Positions 1 through 6,970 are shown, counted from the stretch's first letter. The stretch: DNA of 8,766 nt from Clostridiaceae bacterium (GCA_012512865.1 JAAZDH010000050.1:1-8766); one strand, 5' to 3'. The notes: generated by a model not told the origin, from the sequence alone. Translations and numbers: made by a program.

Positions 1-1
1 A

Positions 2-1846
2 GGTTTTTTTGATTTTGTTGGTGAATTAAAGCAAGGATTGCGGGTTGCAGAAAGCACGATAATCCTGGTTGCCGGAAAGGGCGGAATGGCTGTAGGGACT
101 GAAAAGGCATGGCAATATGCTGATGAACAGGGCATATCAAGGATGTTTTTTATAAGCAAGCTGGATGAAGAAAATGCTAATTTTTTCGAGGTATATGAGC
201 AGCTAACAGGAGCTTATGGGAATAAAGTTATAGCATTTCAATTGCCAATTATTGAAAATGGCAAATTTACGGGCGTTGTTGATATTGTTGGGATGAAAGC
301 AAGCCGGTTTGAAAATGGCAAAACGGTTGAGATTGATATTCCGTCAGACTTGTCAGGCAGAGTCGAGGAACTGAGGGAAGCACTTAAAGAAGCGGTTGCG
401 GAAACCGATGAAGAACTGATGGAGAAATATTTCTCCGGCGAGGAATTCACCCAGGATGAGATTAGGAAAGGTCTGCGCCTTGGCATACAGGATAGGTCAA
501 TAGTGCCTGTTTTGTGTGGCTCGGCAATAAATAACCAAGGTATTGAGTTTTTAATGGATGCCATCATAAATTACCTGCCTTCGCCCTCGGATATTGGTTC
601 TATCAAGGTCAAAAAGGCAGGGAGCGACGAAACAATAGAACTGCGGATAGCAGAAGATGAGAGCTTTTCTGCGCTGGTGTTCAAGACAATAGCGGATCCA
701 TTCGTAGGAAAGATTACGTTATTCAAGGTGCTTACAGGCACATTAACTTCTGATACCGCTGTGTACAATTCTGAAACGGGGAAAAACGAAAAAATAAGCC
801 AATTGTTTATTTTAAGGGGCAAGAAACAAATACAAGCGGATAAGCTTATTGCAGGGGATATCGGCGGGGTTGCCAAGTTGCAGAATACAAATACCAACGA
901 TACGCTGTCAGCCGCATCAAACCCTGTTGTTATCGATAAAATCAACTTCCCTGAACCGTCAATTACGCTTGCGGCGGAACCGAAAGCAAAGGGCGATGAA
1001 GAAAAGATAAGCCAGGGACTGCAAAGGCTGCAGGAAGAAGACCAGACCTTCAAGGTAACGGTAAGCAACGAGACGCGGCAGATATTGATTTCAGGAGTGG
1101 GAGAACAGCACCTGGATGTTATAGTCAGCAAGCTTAAGTCAAAATTTGGCGTTTCTGTGAACCTGACAGAACCGCGGATTCCGTATAGAGAAACGATAAG
1201 GAAAAAGGTCAAGGCGGAAGGAAAGCATAAAAAACAGACCGGCGGCCATGGGCAATATGGCCATGTATGGATAGAGTTTGAACCGGGAGAAACCGAGGAT
1301 TTAACATTTGAAGAAAAAATATTTGGCGGTGCCGTACCAAGGCAATATTTCCCGGCGGTTGAAAAGGGGCTCCGGGATAGCATAAAGAAGGGAGTGCTGG
1401 CGGGATATCCTGTTGTTAATCTTAAAGCGACCCTTGTCGATGGTTCGTTCCATCCCGTGGACTCCTCTGAAATGGCCTTTAAGATTGCGGCAAGCCTTGC
1501 GTATAAAAAAGGTTTGGCAGAAGCTTCACCGGTGTTGCTTGAGCCAATTATGCATGTAGAGGTATTCATTCCAGATAATTACATGGGGGATATTATTGGC
1601 GATTTGAACAAGCGCAGGGGCAGGATACTGGGAATGAACCCGCAGCCCAACGGTTTGCAGCAGGTGGTGGCCGAAGTGCCGCAGGCCGAGATGTATAAAT
1701 ATGCTACCGACTTGAGGTCCATGACACAGGGTAGGGGATATTTTACGGAGAAGTTTGAAAGATACGAGGAAGTACCGCCCATGATAAGCCAGAAGATAAT
1801 TGAAGAAGCAAAGAAGGTTATGAGCGAAGAAAGCGAAGAAGAATAG
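2..1846 (+). CDS. EF-G-family translation GTPase (EF-G-like paralogue), 5' truncated by window edge
   Basis: The reading frame is open from base 2 and enters inside the GTPase domain, so the true start lies outside; a TTG at 38 is not a credible start. 614 residues are visible of an expected roughly 690. Seen in order: the end of the switch II motif (G-F-F-D-F where EF-G has G-H-V-D-F), a G4-type motif SKLD at 155-166, a G5-type GSA, EF-G domain II, domain III (GVGEQHLDV), domain IV with the tip motif TGGHGQYGHV near 1235-1267, and domain V (RRGRILGM). Family members are cytoplasmic GTPases acting on the ribosome in translocation or related steps. The Phe in place of the catalytic His of DTPGH, and Ser in place of Asn of NKxD, suggest a divergent EF-G-like paralogue rather than the housekeeping fusA product, which usually lies in the str operon beside tuf. 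It is separated from ctsR by a terminator and a fresh promoter, so it is probably not part of the stress operon. Family assignment is firm; the exact role is unknown. Confidence 0.93.
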   Translation, partial: GFFDFVGELKQGLRVAESTIILVAGKGGMAVGTEKAWQYADEQGISRMFFISKLDEENANFFEVYEQLTGAYGNKVIAFQLPIIENGKFTGVVDIVGMKASRFENGKTVEIDIPSDLSGRVEELREALKEAVAETDEELMEKYFSGEEFTQDEIRKGLRLGIQDRSIVPVLCGSAINNQGIEFLMDAIINYLPSPSDIGSIKVKKAGSDETIELRIAEDESFSALVFKTIADPFVGKITLFKVLTGTLTSDTAVYNSETGKNEKISQLFILRGKKQIQADKLIAGDIGGVAKLQNTNTNDTLSAASNPVVIDKINFPEPSITLAAEPKAKGDEEKISQGLQRLQEEDQTFKVTVSNETRQILISGVGEQHLDVIVSKLKSKFGVSVNLTEPRIPYRETIRKKVKAEGKHKKQTGGHGQYGHVWIEFEPGETEDLTFEEKIFGGAVPRQYFPAVEKGLRDSIKKGVLAGYPVVNLKATLVDGSFHPVDSSEMAFKIAASLAYKKGLAEASPVLLEPIMHVEVFIPDNYMGDIIGDLNKRRGRILGMNPQPNGLQQVVAEVPQAEMYKYATDLRSMTQGRGYFTEKFERYEEVPPMISQKIIEEAKKVMSEESEEE

Positions 1847-1918
1847 CAGCAAGCTTGTTAAGCTTTGCAAAGCTGCTTGTTAAAAAATATGGAGTTGCTT
1901 AATGGATTGTTGGATTCA

Positions 1919-1970
1919 TGCACCGTTTCAATTAGTGCTTTTGCATTTAATAACGGTGCGTTTGTTTTTC
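1919..1970 (+). terminator. Rho-independent terminator after the EF-G-like gene
   Basis: An outer stem GCACCGTT (1920-1927) pairs with AACGGTGC (1952-1959). Inside it a second stem around GTGC-TTTT-GCAT can form, extended by A/T pairs with a bulge. The hairpin is followed directly by a T-rich run (1961-1969, TTTGTTTTT). It lies about 75 bases after the EF-G-like stop and upstream of the ctsR promoter, which is where transcriptional insulation is expected. The interior loop makes it imperfect. Confidence 0.7.
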
Positions 1971-2034
1971 ATTTGATATAAGAAAATGGTAAAGAAAATT
2001 GTAAAAAAAATGATAAATTTTTATTGAAAATTTA

Positions 2035-2063
2035 TTGAAAAATATTTTCAGGTGTTTTATAAT
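2035..2063 (+). promoter_or_regulatory. Sigma-A-type promoter of the ctsR operon
   Basis: A -35 box TTGAAA (2035-2040, 5 of 6 to consensus) is followed after 17 bases by a perfect -10 box TATAAT (2058-2063). Transcription should start near 2070, giving a leader of about 67 bases before the ctsR ATG. The DNA upstream (about 1980-2034) is extremely A/T-rich with A-tracts, as in an UP element. A second TTGAAA lies 11 bases further upstream (2024-2029). Confidence 0.82.
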
Positions 2064-2072
2064 ATAACCAAA

Positions 2073-2089
2073 GGTCAAAGATAGTCAAA
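2073..2089 (+). promoter_or_regulatory. CtsR operator (heptad direct repeat)
   Basis: GGTCAAA (2073-2079), spacer GAT, AGTCAAA (2083-2089): this fits the established CtsR box, a direct repeat of RGTCAAA with a 3-base NAN spacer, at every position. It begins 10 bases after the -10 box, so bound CtsR would cover the predicted start site and block initiation. It is the only complete box I found in the window, which implies that control of all four operon genes is exerted here by autoregulation. Confidence 0.9.
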
Positions 2090-2136
2090 AACAATAGCGA
2101 TGGTGAAATAATAGGTACGATTGAGGGTGATGGATT

Positions 2137-2595
2137 ATGGCCAGGTTAAGCGATATAATTGAAGAATTTATAAAGGAAATGATTGAAGAGATGGATGGTG
2201 CTATTGAAATACAGAGGAATGAACTTGCGAATTATTTTAAATGCGTGCCTTCCCAGATTAACTATGTCATTGACACCAGGTTTACGAGTGAAAAGGGTTA
2301 TTACGTTGAAAGCAGGCGGGGAGGTGGAGGGCACATAAAAATTCGAAGGATCAATTTTTCCAATCCATCAAGTTACCTAATGCATATTATAAATTCCCTG
2401 GGAGAACATATTACACAGCAATCCGCTGAAGTGTTCATCAGGAATTTTGTTGATTACGGAATTATAACGGAAAGAGAAGCCGCGCTTCTTGTAGCAGCAA
2501 CAAGTGATAAGGCTTTGAGCTCTATTCCTGTAAATTTCAGGGATGGTACAAGGGCAAGCATACTGAAAAATATGCTTGTCAGCCTTATAGTATAA
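2137..2595 (+). CDS. ctsR: CtsR, transcriptional repressor of class III stress genes
   Basis: This 152-residue protein matches the family length (about 150). Members are dimeric repressors of clp genes that leave DNA on heat or stress. The N-terminal half is a winged helix-turn-helix (about residues 1-72; the recognition region is near VPSQINYVIDTRF). The wing reads SRRGGGGHIKIRR; in characterised CtsR proteins this tetraglycine loop is the heat sensor and the adjoining Arg (here R61) contacts DNA and can be phosphorylated by McsB. The C-terminal half (from about residue 80) is the helical dimerisation and ClpC-interaction region. The ATG at 2137 is preceded by GAGGGTGA (2123-2130), a good ribosome binding site. 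It is the first gene of the operon, directly behind a promoter with a CtsR box, so it represses its own synthesis along with that of McsA, McsB and ClpC. Nothing looks degraded. Confidence 0.96.
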   Translation: MARLSDIIEEFIKEMIEEMDGAIEIQRNELANYFKCVPSQINYVIDTRFTSEKGYYVESRRGGGGHIKIRRINFSNPSSYLMHIINSLGEHITQQSAEVFIRNFVDYGIITEREAALLVAATSDKALSSIPVNFRDGTRASILKNMLVSLIV

Positions 2596-2596
2596 C

Positions 2597-2620
2597 TTAA
2601 GCATTTAAGCATTAAAGCAT
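2597..2620 (+). repeat. Three tandem 8-bp repeats in the ctsR-mcsA gap
   Basis: TTAAGCAT (2597-2604), TTAAGCAT (2605-2612) and TAAAGCAT (2613-2620) run head to tail in the 52-base space between the ctsR stop and the mcsA ATG, just before the mcsA ribosome binding site. No function is evident; slipped-strand duplication is the simplest origin. Confidence 0.8.
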
Positions 2621-2647
2621 ATAGATTATATCAAGGAAGTGATTTTA

Positions 2648-3166
2648 ATGCAGTGCCAGGTTTGTAATCAAAGAGCTGCCACTGTCCATTTTACACGGAT
2701 AGTGAATAACCAGAAGGTCGAAATGTATCTTTGTGAACAGTGTGCAAGGGAGAAGGGGGCATATGGTGAATTTGCAATACCTCTTGGTGTCGGCAATTTC
2801 TTTGCAAGCTTCCTGGGGTTTGGTGACGGCAGCAGCGGCAGCAAGCCGTATATAAAGGGCTTCAAAGATGTGTTGAAATGCAACAAGTGTGGAATGACCA
2901 TCGAGGAATTCCAGGGCACCGGGAAGCTTGGATGTAGTGCCTGTTATGATACTTTTGGAGAAAACCTGAAACCATTGATAAGAAGACTGCACGGGAGCTT
3001 GGAGCATACAGGCAAAATCCCGTCAAGGTTGTCAAGGGGCGTATCAATAACAAGGGAAATCGCACGGCTCAAGGAGCTTCTGAACAAGGCTATCGAAAGG
3101 GAGGAATATGAAAAGGCAGCGGAAATAAGGGACAAGATAAAGAGCCTGGAGGTGAGCATGCAATGA
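2648..3166 (+). CDS. mcsA: McsA, zinc-binding activator of the arginine kinase McsB
   Basis: A 172-residue protein with two four-cysteine zinc sites and a C-terminal UVR motif, the diagnostic McsA layout. Site 1 uses C3, C6, C29 and C32; site 2 uses C78, C81, C96 and C99. A Gly/Ser/Phe-rich linker lies between (about 46-66). The UVR-type coiled segment spans about residues 134-168 (REIARLKELLNKAIEREEYE and following) and resembles the middle domain of ClpC. In Bacillus and Staphylococcus, McsA binds McsB and activates its kinase function, and also takes part in CtsR control and in metal and thiol stress. I chose ATG 2648 over the in-frame GTG at 2639 because AGGAAG (2634-2639) then sits 8 bases upstream, and because the protein then starts directly at the first zinc knuckle, as in homologues. 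The gene overlaps mcsB by 4 bases (ATGA), indicating translational coupling and matched production of the two partners. Confidence 0.95.
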   Translation: MQCQVCNQRAATVHFTRIVNNQKVEMYLCEQCAREKGAYGEFAIPLGVGNFFASFLGFGDGSSGSKPYIKGFKDVLKCNKCGMTIEEFQGTGKLGCSACYDTFGENLKPLIRRLHGSLEHTGKIPSRLSRGVSITREIARLKELLNKAIEREEYEKAAEIRDKIKSLEVSMQ

Positions 3167-4191
3167 ATAAAGACTTCAACAGCGTCTCAAGGCATGATAT
3201 TGTTATCAGCAGCAGGGTGAGACTGGCAAGGAATTTTGACCAGTACCCTTTTCCTCCTAAAATGAACAACAAGGAGGCGGAAGAAATTGTTTCGAAGGTT
3301 AAGGACACCCTTATGAATTACAAGAACGATGAAATAGGGGACTTGTTATTCCTGGACATGGACAGCCTGGGTGACATAGACAAACAGATGCTGGTAGAAA
3401 AGCACCTTATAAGCCCGGACTTGGCGACCAGCAAGAGGAGATGCGCTGCTATTATAAGCAAAAATGAAAAAACAAGCGTGATGATTAACGAGGAAGACCA
3501 CTTGAGGATACAAACGATTTTCCATGGCATGCAAATTGATAATGCATGGAAGCTCTGTGACAAGATCGATAATGTTCTTGATAAAAGCATAGAATATGCC
3601 TGTAGTGAAACTTATGGTTACTTAACATGCTGCCCCACGAACCTGGGTACGGGTATCAGGGTATCTGTCATGCTGCACCTGCCAGCCCTTGTTATAGCAG
3701 GGTATATTGGAAATATCCTTGAAGCTTGCAGTAAACTGAATATAGCCGTAAGGGGGATGTATGGAGAGCATAGCGAAGCAATAGGAAATATGTTCCAGAT
3801 GTCGAACCAGATTACTCTTGGACAGACAGAGGAGGAAATCATATCCAGCATAAAAAATATAGCAATGCAGGTGGTGGAGCAGGAAAACACGTTAAGAAAC
3901 CAGTTATACAAGCAGAATACCATCAAGTTCGAAGACAAGGTATACCGTTCCTATGGTATTCTTGCAAATGCCAGGAGCATATCGGCGGAGGAAAGCTTGA
4001 GGTTAATTTCCGACGTTAGGCTGGGTATGGATATGGGAATAATTAAAAATATCAGCATTGACACTTTAAATGAAATAATGCTTTCGATACAGCCTGCCTG
4101 CCTCCAGAAACTGCTGGGGAAACCCTTGGACCCGGATGAAAGGGATGTAAGACGGGCAGAGCTGGTAAGGAGGAAGCTTAGGCAAAACTGA
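3163..4191 (+). CDS. mcsB: McsB, protein arginine kinase
   Basis: This 342-residue phosphagen-kinase-fold enzyme transfers phosphate from ATP to arginine side chains of proteins, marking them for ClpCP. Seen: SSRVRLARN (about 16-24, nucleotide-binding arginines); NEEDH (109-113, acidic catalytic region); CPTNLGTG (157-164) with C157 at the conserved active-site cysteine; RGMYGEHSEAIGN (197-209), the arginine-rich nucleotide region; and RDVRRA (327-332), matching the McsB-specific RDxxRA phosphoarginine pocket that links product binding to activation. This last motif and the lack of the N-terminal helical domain of creatine and arginine kinases separate it from free-guanidino kinases. Length is slightly below the B. 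subtilis protein (about 363). The start ATG overlaps the mcsA stop, with the purine run GGAGGTGAG (3148-3156) as its ribosome binding site. All key motifs are present, so it should be active. Besides general quality control, its targets in relatives include CtsR. Confidence 0.96.
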   Translation: MNKDFNSVSRHDIVISSRVRLARNFDQYPFPPKMNNKEAEEIVSKVKDTLMNYKNDEIGDLLFLDMDSLGDIDKQMLVEKHLISPDLATSKRRCAAIISKNEKTSVMINEEDHLRIQTIFHGMQIDNAWKLCDKIDNVLDKSIEYACSETYGYLTCCPTNLGTGIRVSVMLHLPALVIAGYIGNILEACSKLNIAVRGMYGEHSEAIGNMFQMSNQITLGQTEEEIISSIKNIAMQVVEQENTLRNQLYKQNTIKFEDKVYRSYGILANARSISAEESLRLISDVRLGMDMGIIKNISIDTLNEIMLSIQPACLQKLLGKPLDPDERDVRRAELVRRKLRQN

Positions 4192-4300
4192 CATGCAGGA
4201 TACAGGAAGGGTATATGCAGGATATGTAAAGAATACATGCAGAATACATGTAGAAAACATCCAGGATATGTGCAGAAAATATGCAAGATACTTGCGGGCT
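4191..4300 (+). repeat. Ten tandem degenerate copies of an 11-bp unit (mcsB-clpC spacer)
   Basis: Ten head-to-tail 11-base units with consensus AYRTGCAGRAT fill 4191-4300 without gaps; the first base is the last base of the mcsB stop codon. By hand, 97 of 110 positions fit the consensus. Odd-numbered copies (ACATGCAGGAT, ATATGCAGGAT, ACATGCAGAAT, ACATCCAGGAT, ATATGCAAGAT) fit 53 of 55, even-numbered copies only 44 of 55, so there is a higher-order 22-bp period. Looser GATGCA and GTGCAT echoes continue to about 4375. There are no uniform spacers as in CRISPR and no terminal inverted repeats. Function is unknown; a transcribed linker, a protein-binding array with one site per helical turn, or neutral replication slippage are all possible. 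Confidence 0.85.
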
Positions 4301-4376
4301 GAAGGCAAGTAAGCGTAGTATACATCATGAAAGATGCAAGCAAAATAGATGCATAGAGGTGCATAATACAGGATGT

Positions 4377-4407
4377 TTGACATTTGGTGCATTTGCCGTG
4401 AAATTAT
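4377..4407 (+). promoter_or_regulatory. Possible weak internal promoter before clpC
   Basis: A perfect -35 hexamer TTGACA (4377-4382) is followed by a poor extended -10 candidate, TG (4399-4400) then AATTAT (4402-4407, 4 of 6), at an over-long 19-base spacing. The 282-base gap between mcsB and clpC leaves room for a separate promoter, but the -10 match is weak. No complete CtsR box accompanies it. Confidence 0.25.
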
Positions 4408-4431
4408 ACATTTAATATATTTGCCGTGAAA
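4391..4431 (+). repeat. 13-bp direct repeat pair in the clpC leader
   Basis: ATTTGCCGTGAAA occurs at 4391-4403 and again at 4419-4431, 28 bases apart. Similarity continues downstream as TTATACA versus GATACA, with one base of offset. Both copies lie in the transcribed region 40-80 bases before the clpC ATG. A local duplication is the simplest reading; no known regulator site is recognised. Confidence 0.8.
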
Positions 4432-4473
4432 GATACAGTAAGAGAATCCAGTGAGAGGAAAGGAGAGATAAAA

Positions 4474-6906
4474 ATGTTTGGACGTTTTACGGAAAGAGCA
4501 GAAAAAGCACTGGCTTATTCACAAGAGAGCGCAATGGAGCTGGGACACAACTATGTCGGCACGGAACACCTTCTCCTGGGGCTTGTCAGGGAAGGAAGCG
4601 GGGTGGCTGCCCGTGTCCTGCAGGGCCAGGGTGTCACAGAGAGCAAGATATTGCAAGAGATAGAGCAACTGGTGGGAAGAGGGGAAAAAACCGGCCAGCA
4701 GCCCCTTGGATTTACCCCCAGGACAAAAAGGGTTTTGGAGCTTAGCTTCAGGGAAGCAAGGAAAATGAACCAGAATTATATAGGCACCGAGCACCTCCTT
4801 CTCGGCATAATGAGAGAAGGTGAAAGTGTTGCGGTAAGGATATTAATGGATTTGGGCGTGGACCCGCAGAAATTGTTGTCCGAAATTGTAAGGGTTTTAA
4901 AAGAAGAAACCCCGGGCTCGCCCGGTGCACAAAGAGGCGACAGCGGGTATGCAAATACACCTACGCTGAACCAGTTCGGGCGTGACCTTACTGAAATGGC
5001 AAGGGAAGGCAAAATTGACCCGGTTATCGGTCGCAACAAGGAAATCGAGAGAGTAATCCAGGTCTTGAGCCGGAGGACTAAAAACAACCCATGCCTGATA
5101 GGTGAGCCGGGCGTTGGTAAAACTGCAATAGCCGAGGGGCTTGCGCAAAGAATCGTGGAAGGGAATATCCCTGAAATCCTAAGAGATAAAAGGGTTGTTA
5201 CCCTGGACCTTTCTGCGATGGTGGCAGGGGCAAAATACAGGGGAGAATTCGAAGAAAGGCTTAAAAAAGCCATTGACGAGGTAAGGAGGGCAGGGAATGT
5301 CATCCTTTTCATAGATGAGATGCATACCATTATAGGGGCAGGTGCCGCTGAAGGGGCAATAGATGCTTCCAATATCTTAAAGCCCTTGCTGGCAAGGGGG
5401 GAGATCCAGGTCATAGGTGCGACCACCTATGATGAATACAGGAAGCATGTTGAAAAGGATGCAGCCCTGGAAAGGCGTTTCCAGCCGATAACGGTGGATG
5501 AGCCTACGGTGGAGGAAACAATAGAAATATTAAGAGGAATAAGGGACAAGTACGAAGCGCACCACAGGGTAAAAATCAGCGATGATGCACTGGAAGCGGC
5601 TGCCAAACTTGGAGACAGGTATATTACGGACAGGTACTTGCCGGACAAGGCCATAGATTTAATAGATGAAGCTGCATCGAAGGTCAGGCTCAGGTCCTTT
5701 ACCGTTCCACCGGATTTGAAAGAACTGGAAAAGCAGCTGGAGGACCTGGTAAAAGAAAAAGAAGACGCCATCAGGAGCCAGGAATTTGAAAGGGCTGCGA
5801 AAATAAGGGACAGGGAGCACGAATTGAAGGAAAGGCTTGAGAAGGCTAAGAATGAATGGCAGCAAAAAAACCAGACAAGGACCGATGTCGTAACCGAGGA
5901 AGAAATTGCCGGGATAGTGTCAAGCTGGACCGGCATACCTGTTCAAAGGCTTGCTGAAGAGGAAACAGAAAGGCTTATGAAAATGGAAGAAATACTGCAC
6001 AAGAGGGTAATAGGCCAGGATGAAGCTGTAAGGGCTGTTTCAAAGGCAATAAGAAGGGGACGGGTGGGATTGAAAGATCCTAAACGCCCGGTGGGCTCGT
6101 TCATTTTCCTTGGTCCTACGGGTGTTGGAAAGACCGAGCTGAGCAGGGCCCTTGCAGAGGCTTTGTTTGGTGATGAAAATGCAATAATAAGCATTGACAT
6201 GTCCGAATACATGGAAAGGTTTGCCGTGTCGAGACTCATAGGTTCGCCTCCCGGTTACGTCGGGTACGAGGAAGGAGGCCAGCTTACTGAAAAGGTGAGG
6301 AGAAAGCCTTATTCCGTGGTTCTTTTTGATGAAATTGAAAAGGCCCATCCCGATGTATTCAATATACTCCTGCAAATCCTGGAAGATGGGAGATTAACGG
6401 ATTCGCAGGGAAGAGTGGTGGATTTCAGGAATACCGTCATAATCATGACTTCCAACGTCGGGGCCCGGCTTATTACCGAACCTAAACGGTTGGGTTTTGC
6501 ACCGGTGGATGAAGACAAGGCAAAAAGCTATGAACAGATGAAAAACAACGTTTTGGGCGAACTGAAAAAGACTTTCAGACCGGAATTCTTAAACAGGGTT
6601 GACGAAATTATAGTATTCCATCCTCTTGACGAGGAGCATATAAAGCAAATAGTAGGGCTTATGATGGACAATTTTGCTGCAAGGTTGAAGCAAAACGGTA
6701 TAAGCATTGAGGTTACCGACAACGCAAAAACATTTATTGCAAAGAAAGGGTTCGACCCGGTATACGGGGCAAGACCCCTCAGAAGAACCATACAAAACAT
6801 GATAGAGGACAGGATAGCCGAAGAAATGCTGGAAGGAACCATTAAACCTGGAAATAAGGTATTGATAGATGCAGACGGGGAGAAAATATTGCTCACTCCC
6901 GCGTGA
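4474..6906 (+). CDS. clpC: ClpC, AAA+ unfoldase of the ClpCP protease
   Basis: An 810-residue class I Hsp100 ATPase, the same length as B. subtilis ClpC. Seen in order: two N-terminal Clp repeats (about 1-145), each with GTEH; their glutamates E31 and E106 match the positions that bind phosphoarginine in B. subtilis. AAA+ domain 1 has Walker A GEPGVGKT (210-217), Walker B VILFIDE (276-282), pore loop AKYRGE and arginines R334/R335. The middle domain with a UVR coiled segment (about 418-462) is where adaptors such as MecA or McsB act. AAA+ domain 2 has Walker A GPTGVGKT (547-554), Walker B VVLFDE (615-620), pore loop GYVG (594-597) and R708. LGF (673-675) is the ClpP-docking loop, so this is a protease partner, unlike ClpB. 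ATG 4474 is chosen over the in-frame GTG at 4426 because AAGGAGA (4460-4466) lies 7 bases upstream and MFGRFTERA is the standard ClpC N-terminus. It is last in the operon and controlled by CtsR at the upstream operator. Confidence 0.97.
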   Translation: MFGRFTERAEKALAYSQESAMELGHNYVGTEHLLLGLVREGSGVAARVLQGQGVTESKILQEIEQLVGRGEKTGQQPLGFTPRTKRVLELSFREARKMNQNYIGTEHLLLGIMREGESVAVRILMDLGVDPQKLLSEIVRVLKEETPGSPGAQRGDSGYANTPTLNQFGRDLTEMAREGKIDPVIGRNKEIERVIQVLSRRTKNNPCLIGEPGVGKTAIAEGLAQRIVEGNIPEILRDKRVVTLDLSAMVAGAKYRGEFEERLKKAIDEVRRAGNVILFIDEMHTIIGAGAAEGAIDASNILKPLLARGEIQVIGATTYDEYRKHVEKDAALERRFQPITVDEPTVEETIEILRGIRDKYEAHHRVKISDDALEAAAKLGDRYITDRYLPDKAIDLIDEAASKVRLRSFTVPPDLKELEKQLEDLVKEKEDAIRSQEFERAAKIRDREHELKERLEKAKNEWQQKNQTRTDVVTEEEIAGIVSSWTGIPVQRLAEEETERLMKMEEILHKRVIGQDEAVRAVSKAIRRGRVGLKDPKRPVGSFIFLGPTGVGKTELSRALAEALFGDENAIISIDMSEYMERFAVSRLIGSPPGYVGYEEGGQLTEKVRRKPYSVVLFDEIEKAHPDVFNILLQILEDGRLTDSQGRVVDFRNTVIIMTSNVGARLITEPKRLGFAPVDEDKAKSYEQMKNNVLGELKKTFRPEFLNRVDEIIVFHPLDEEHIKQIVGLMMDNFAARLKQNGISIEVTDNAKTFIAKKGFDPVYGARPLRRTIQNMIEDRIAEEMLEGTIKPGNKVLIDADGEKILLTPA

Positions 6907-6970
6907 CAATACCCCCCTTCCATTATCACACCATTGTCATATCCCAGGAAAGCCGCATTTGAACTTCGTT

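Noticed and set aside
38..40. TTG at 38 as the start of the EF-G-like gene
   Set aside because: The frame continues open upstream and encodes the expected end of switch II (G-F-F-D-F-V-G-E), so the gene runs off the window edge.
571..1569. Long minus-strand open frame (332 codons) inside the EF-G-like gene
   Set aside because: It is antisense to a well-supported conserved protein and its translation matches no recognisable domain; a shadow frame.
1845..1890. Hairpin around the palindrome AGCTTTGCAAAGCT (1861-1874) and AGCAGC/GCTGCT as a terminator
   Set aside because: The fold has a large asymmetric bulge and is followed by an A-run, not a T-run; the hairpin at 1919-1970 is a better terminator.
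4191..4300. CRISPR array or insertion-sequence remnant
   Set aside because: Units are 11 bases and contiguous without unique spacers, and no transposase fragment or terminal inverted repeats are seen.
3951..4392. Minus-strand open frames over the 11-bp repeat array with Tyr/His/Leu/Phe-rich repeats
   Set aside because: The repetitive peptide is the direct consequence of the tandem DNA repeat, and the frame overlaps the end of mcsB; no convincing start context or domain.
4376..4395. A second CtsR box before clpC (TTTGACA on the reverse reading)
   Set aside because: Only one half-site matches; the second heptad after the 3-base spacer does not fit.
4426..4428. GTG start giving a 16-residue N-terminal extension of ClpC
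   Set aside because: No ribosome binding site precedes it, it lies in the 13-bp repeat, and the internal ATG at 4474 has a strong site and the standard ClpC N-terminus.
6904..6939. TGACAAT/ATTGTCA inverted repeat as a bidirectional terminator between clpC and the glycosyltransferase
   Set aside because: Seven A/T-rich pairs enclose a 22-base loop, the stem includes the clpC stop, and no T-run follows on either strand.
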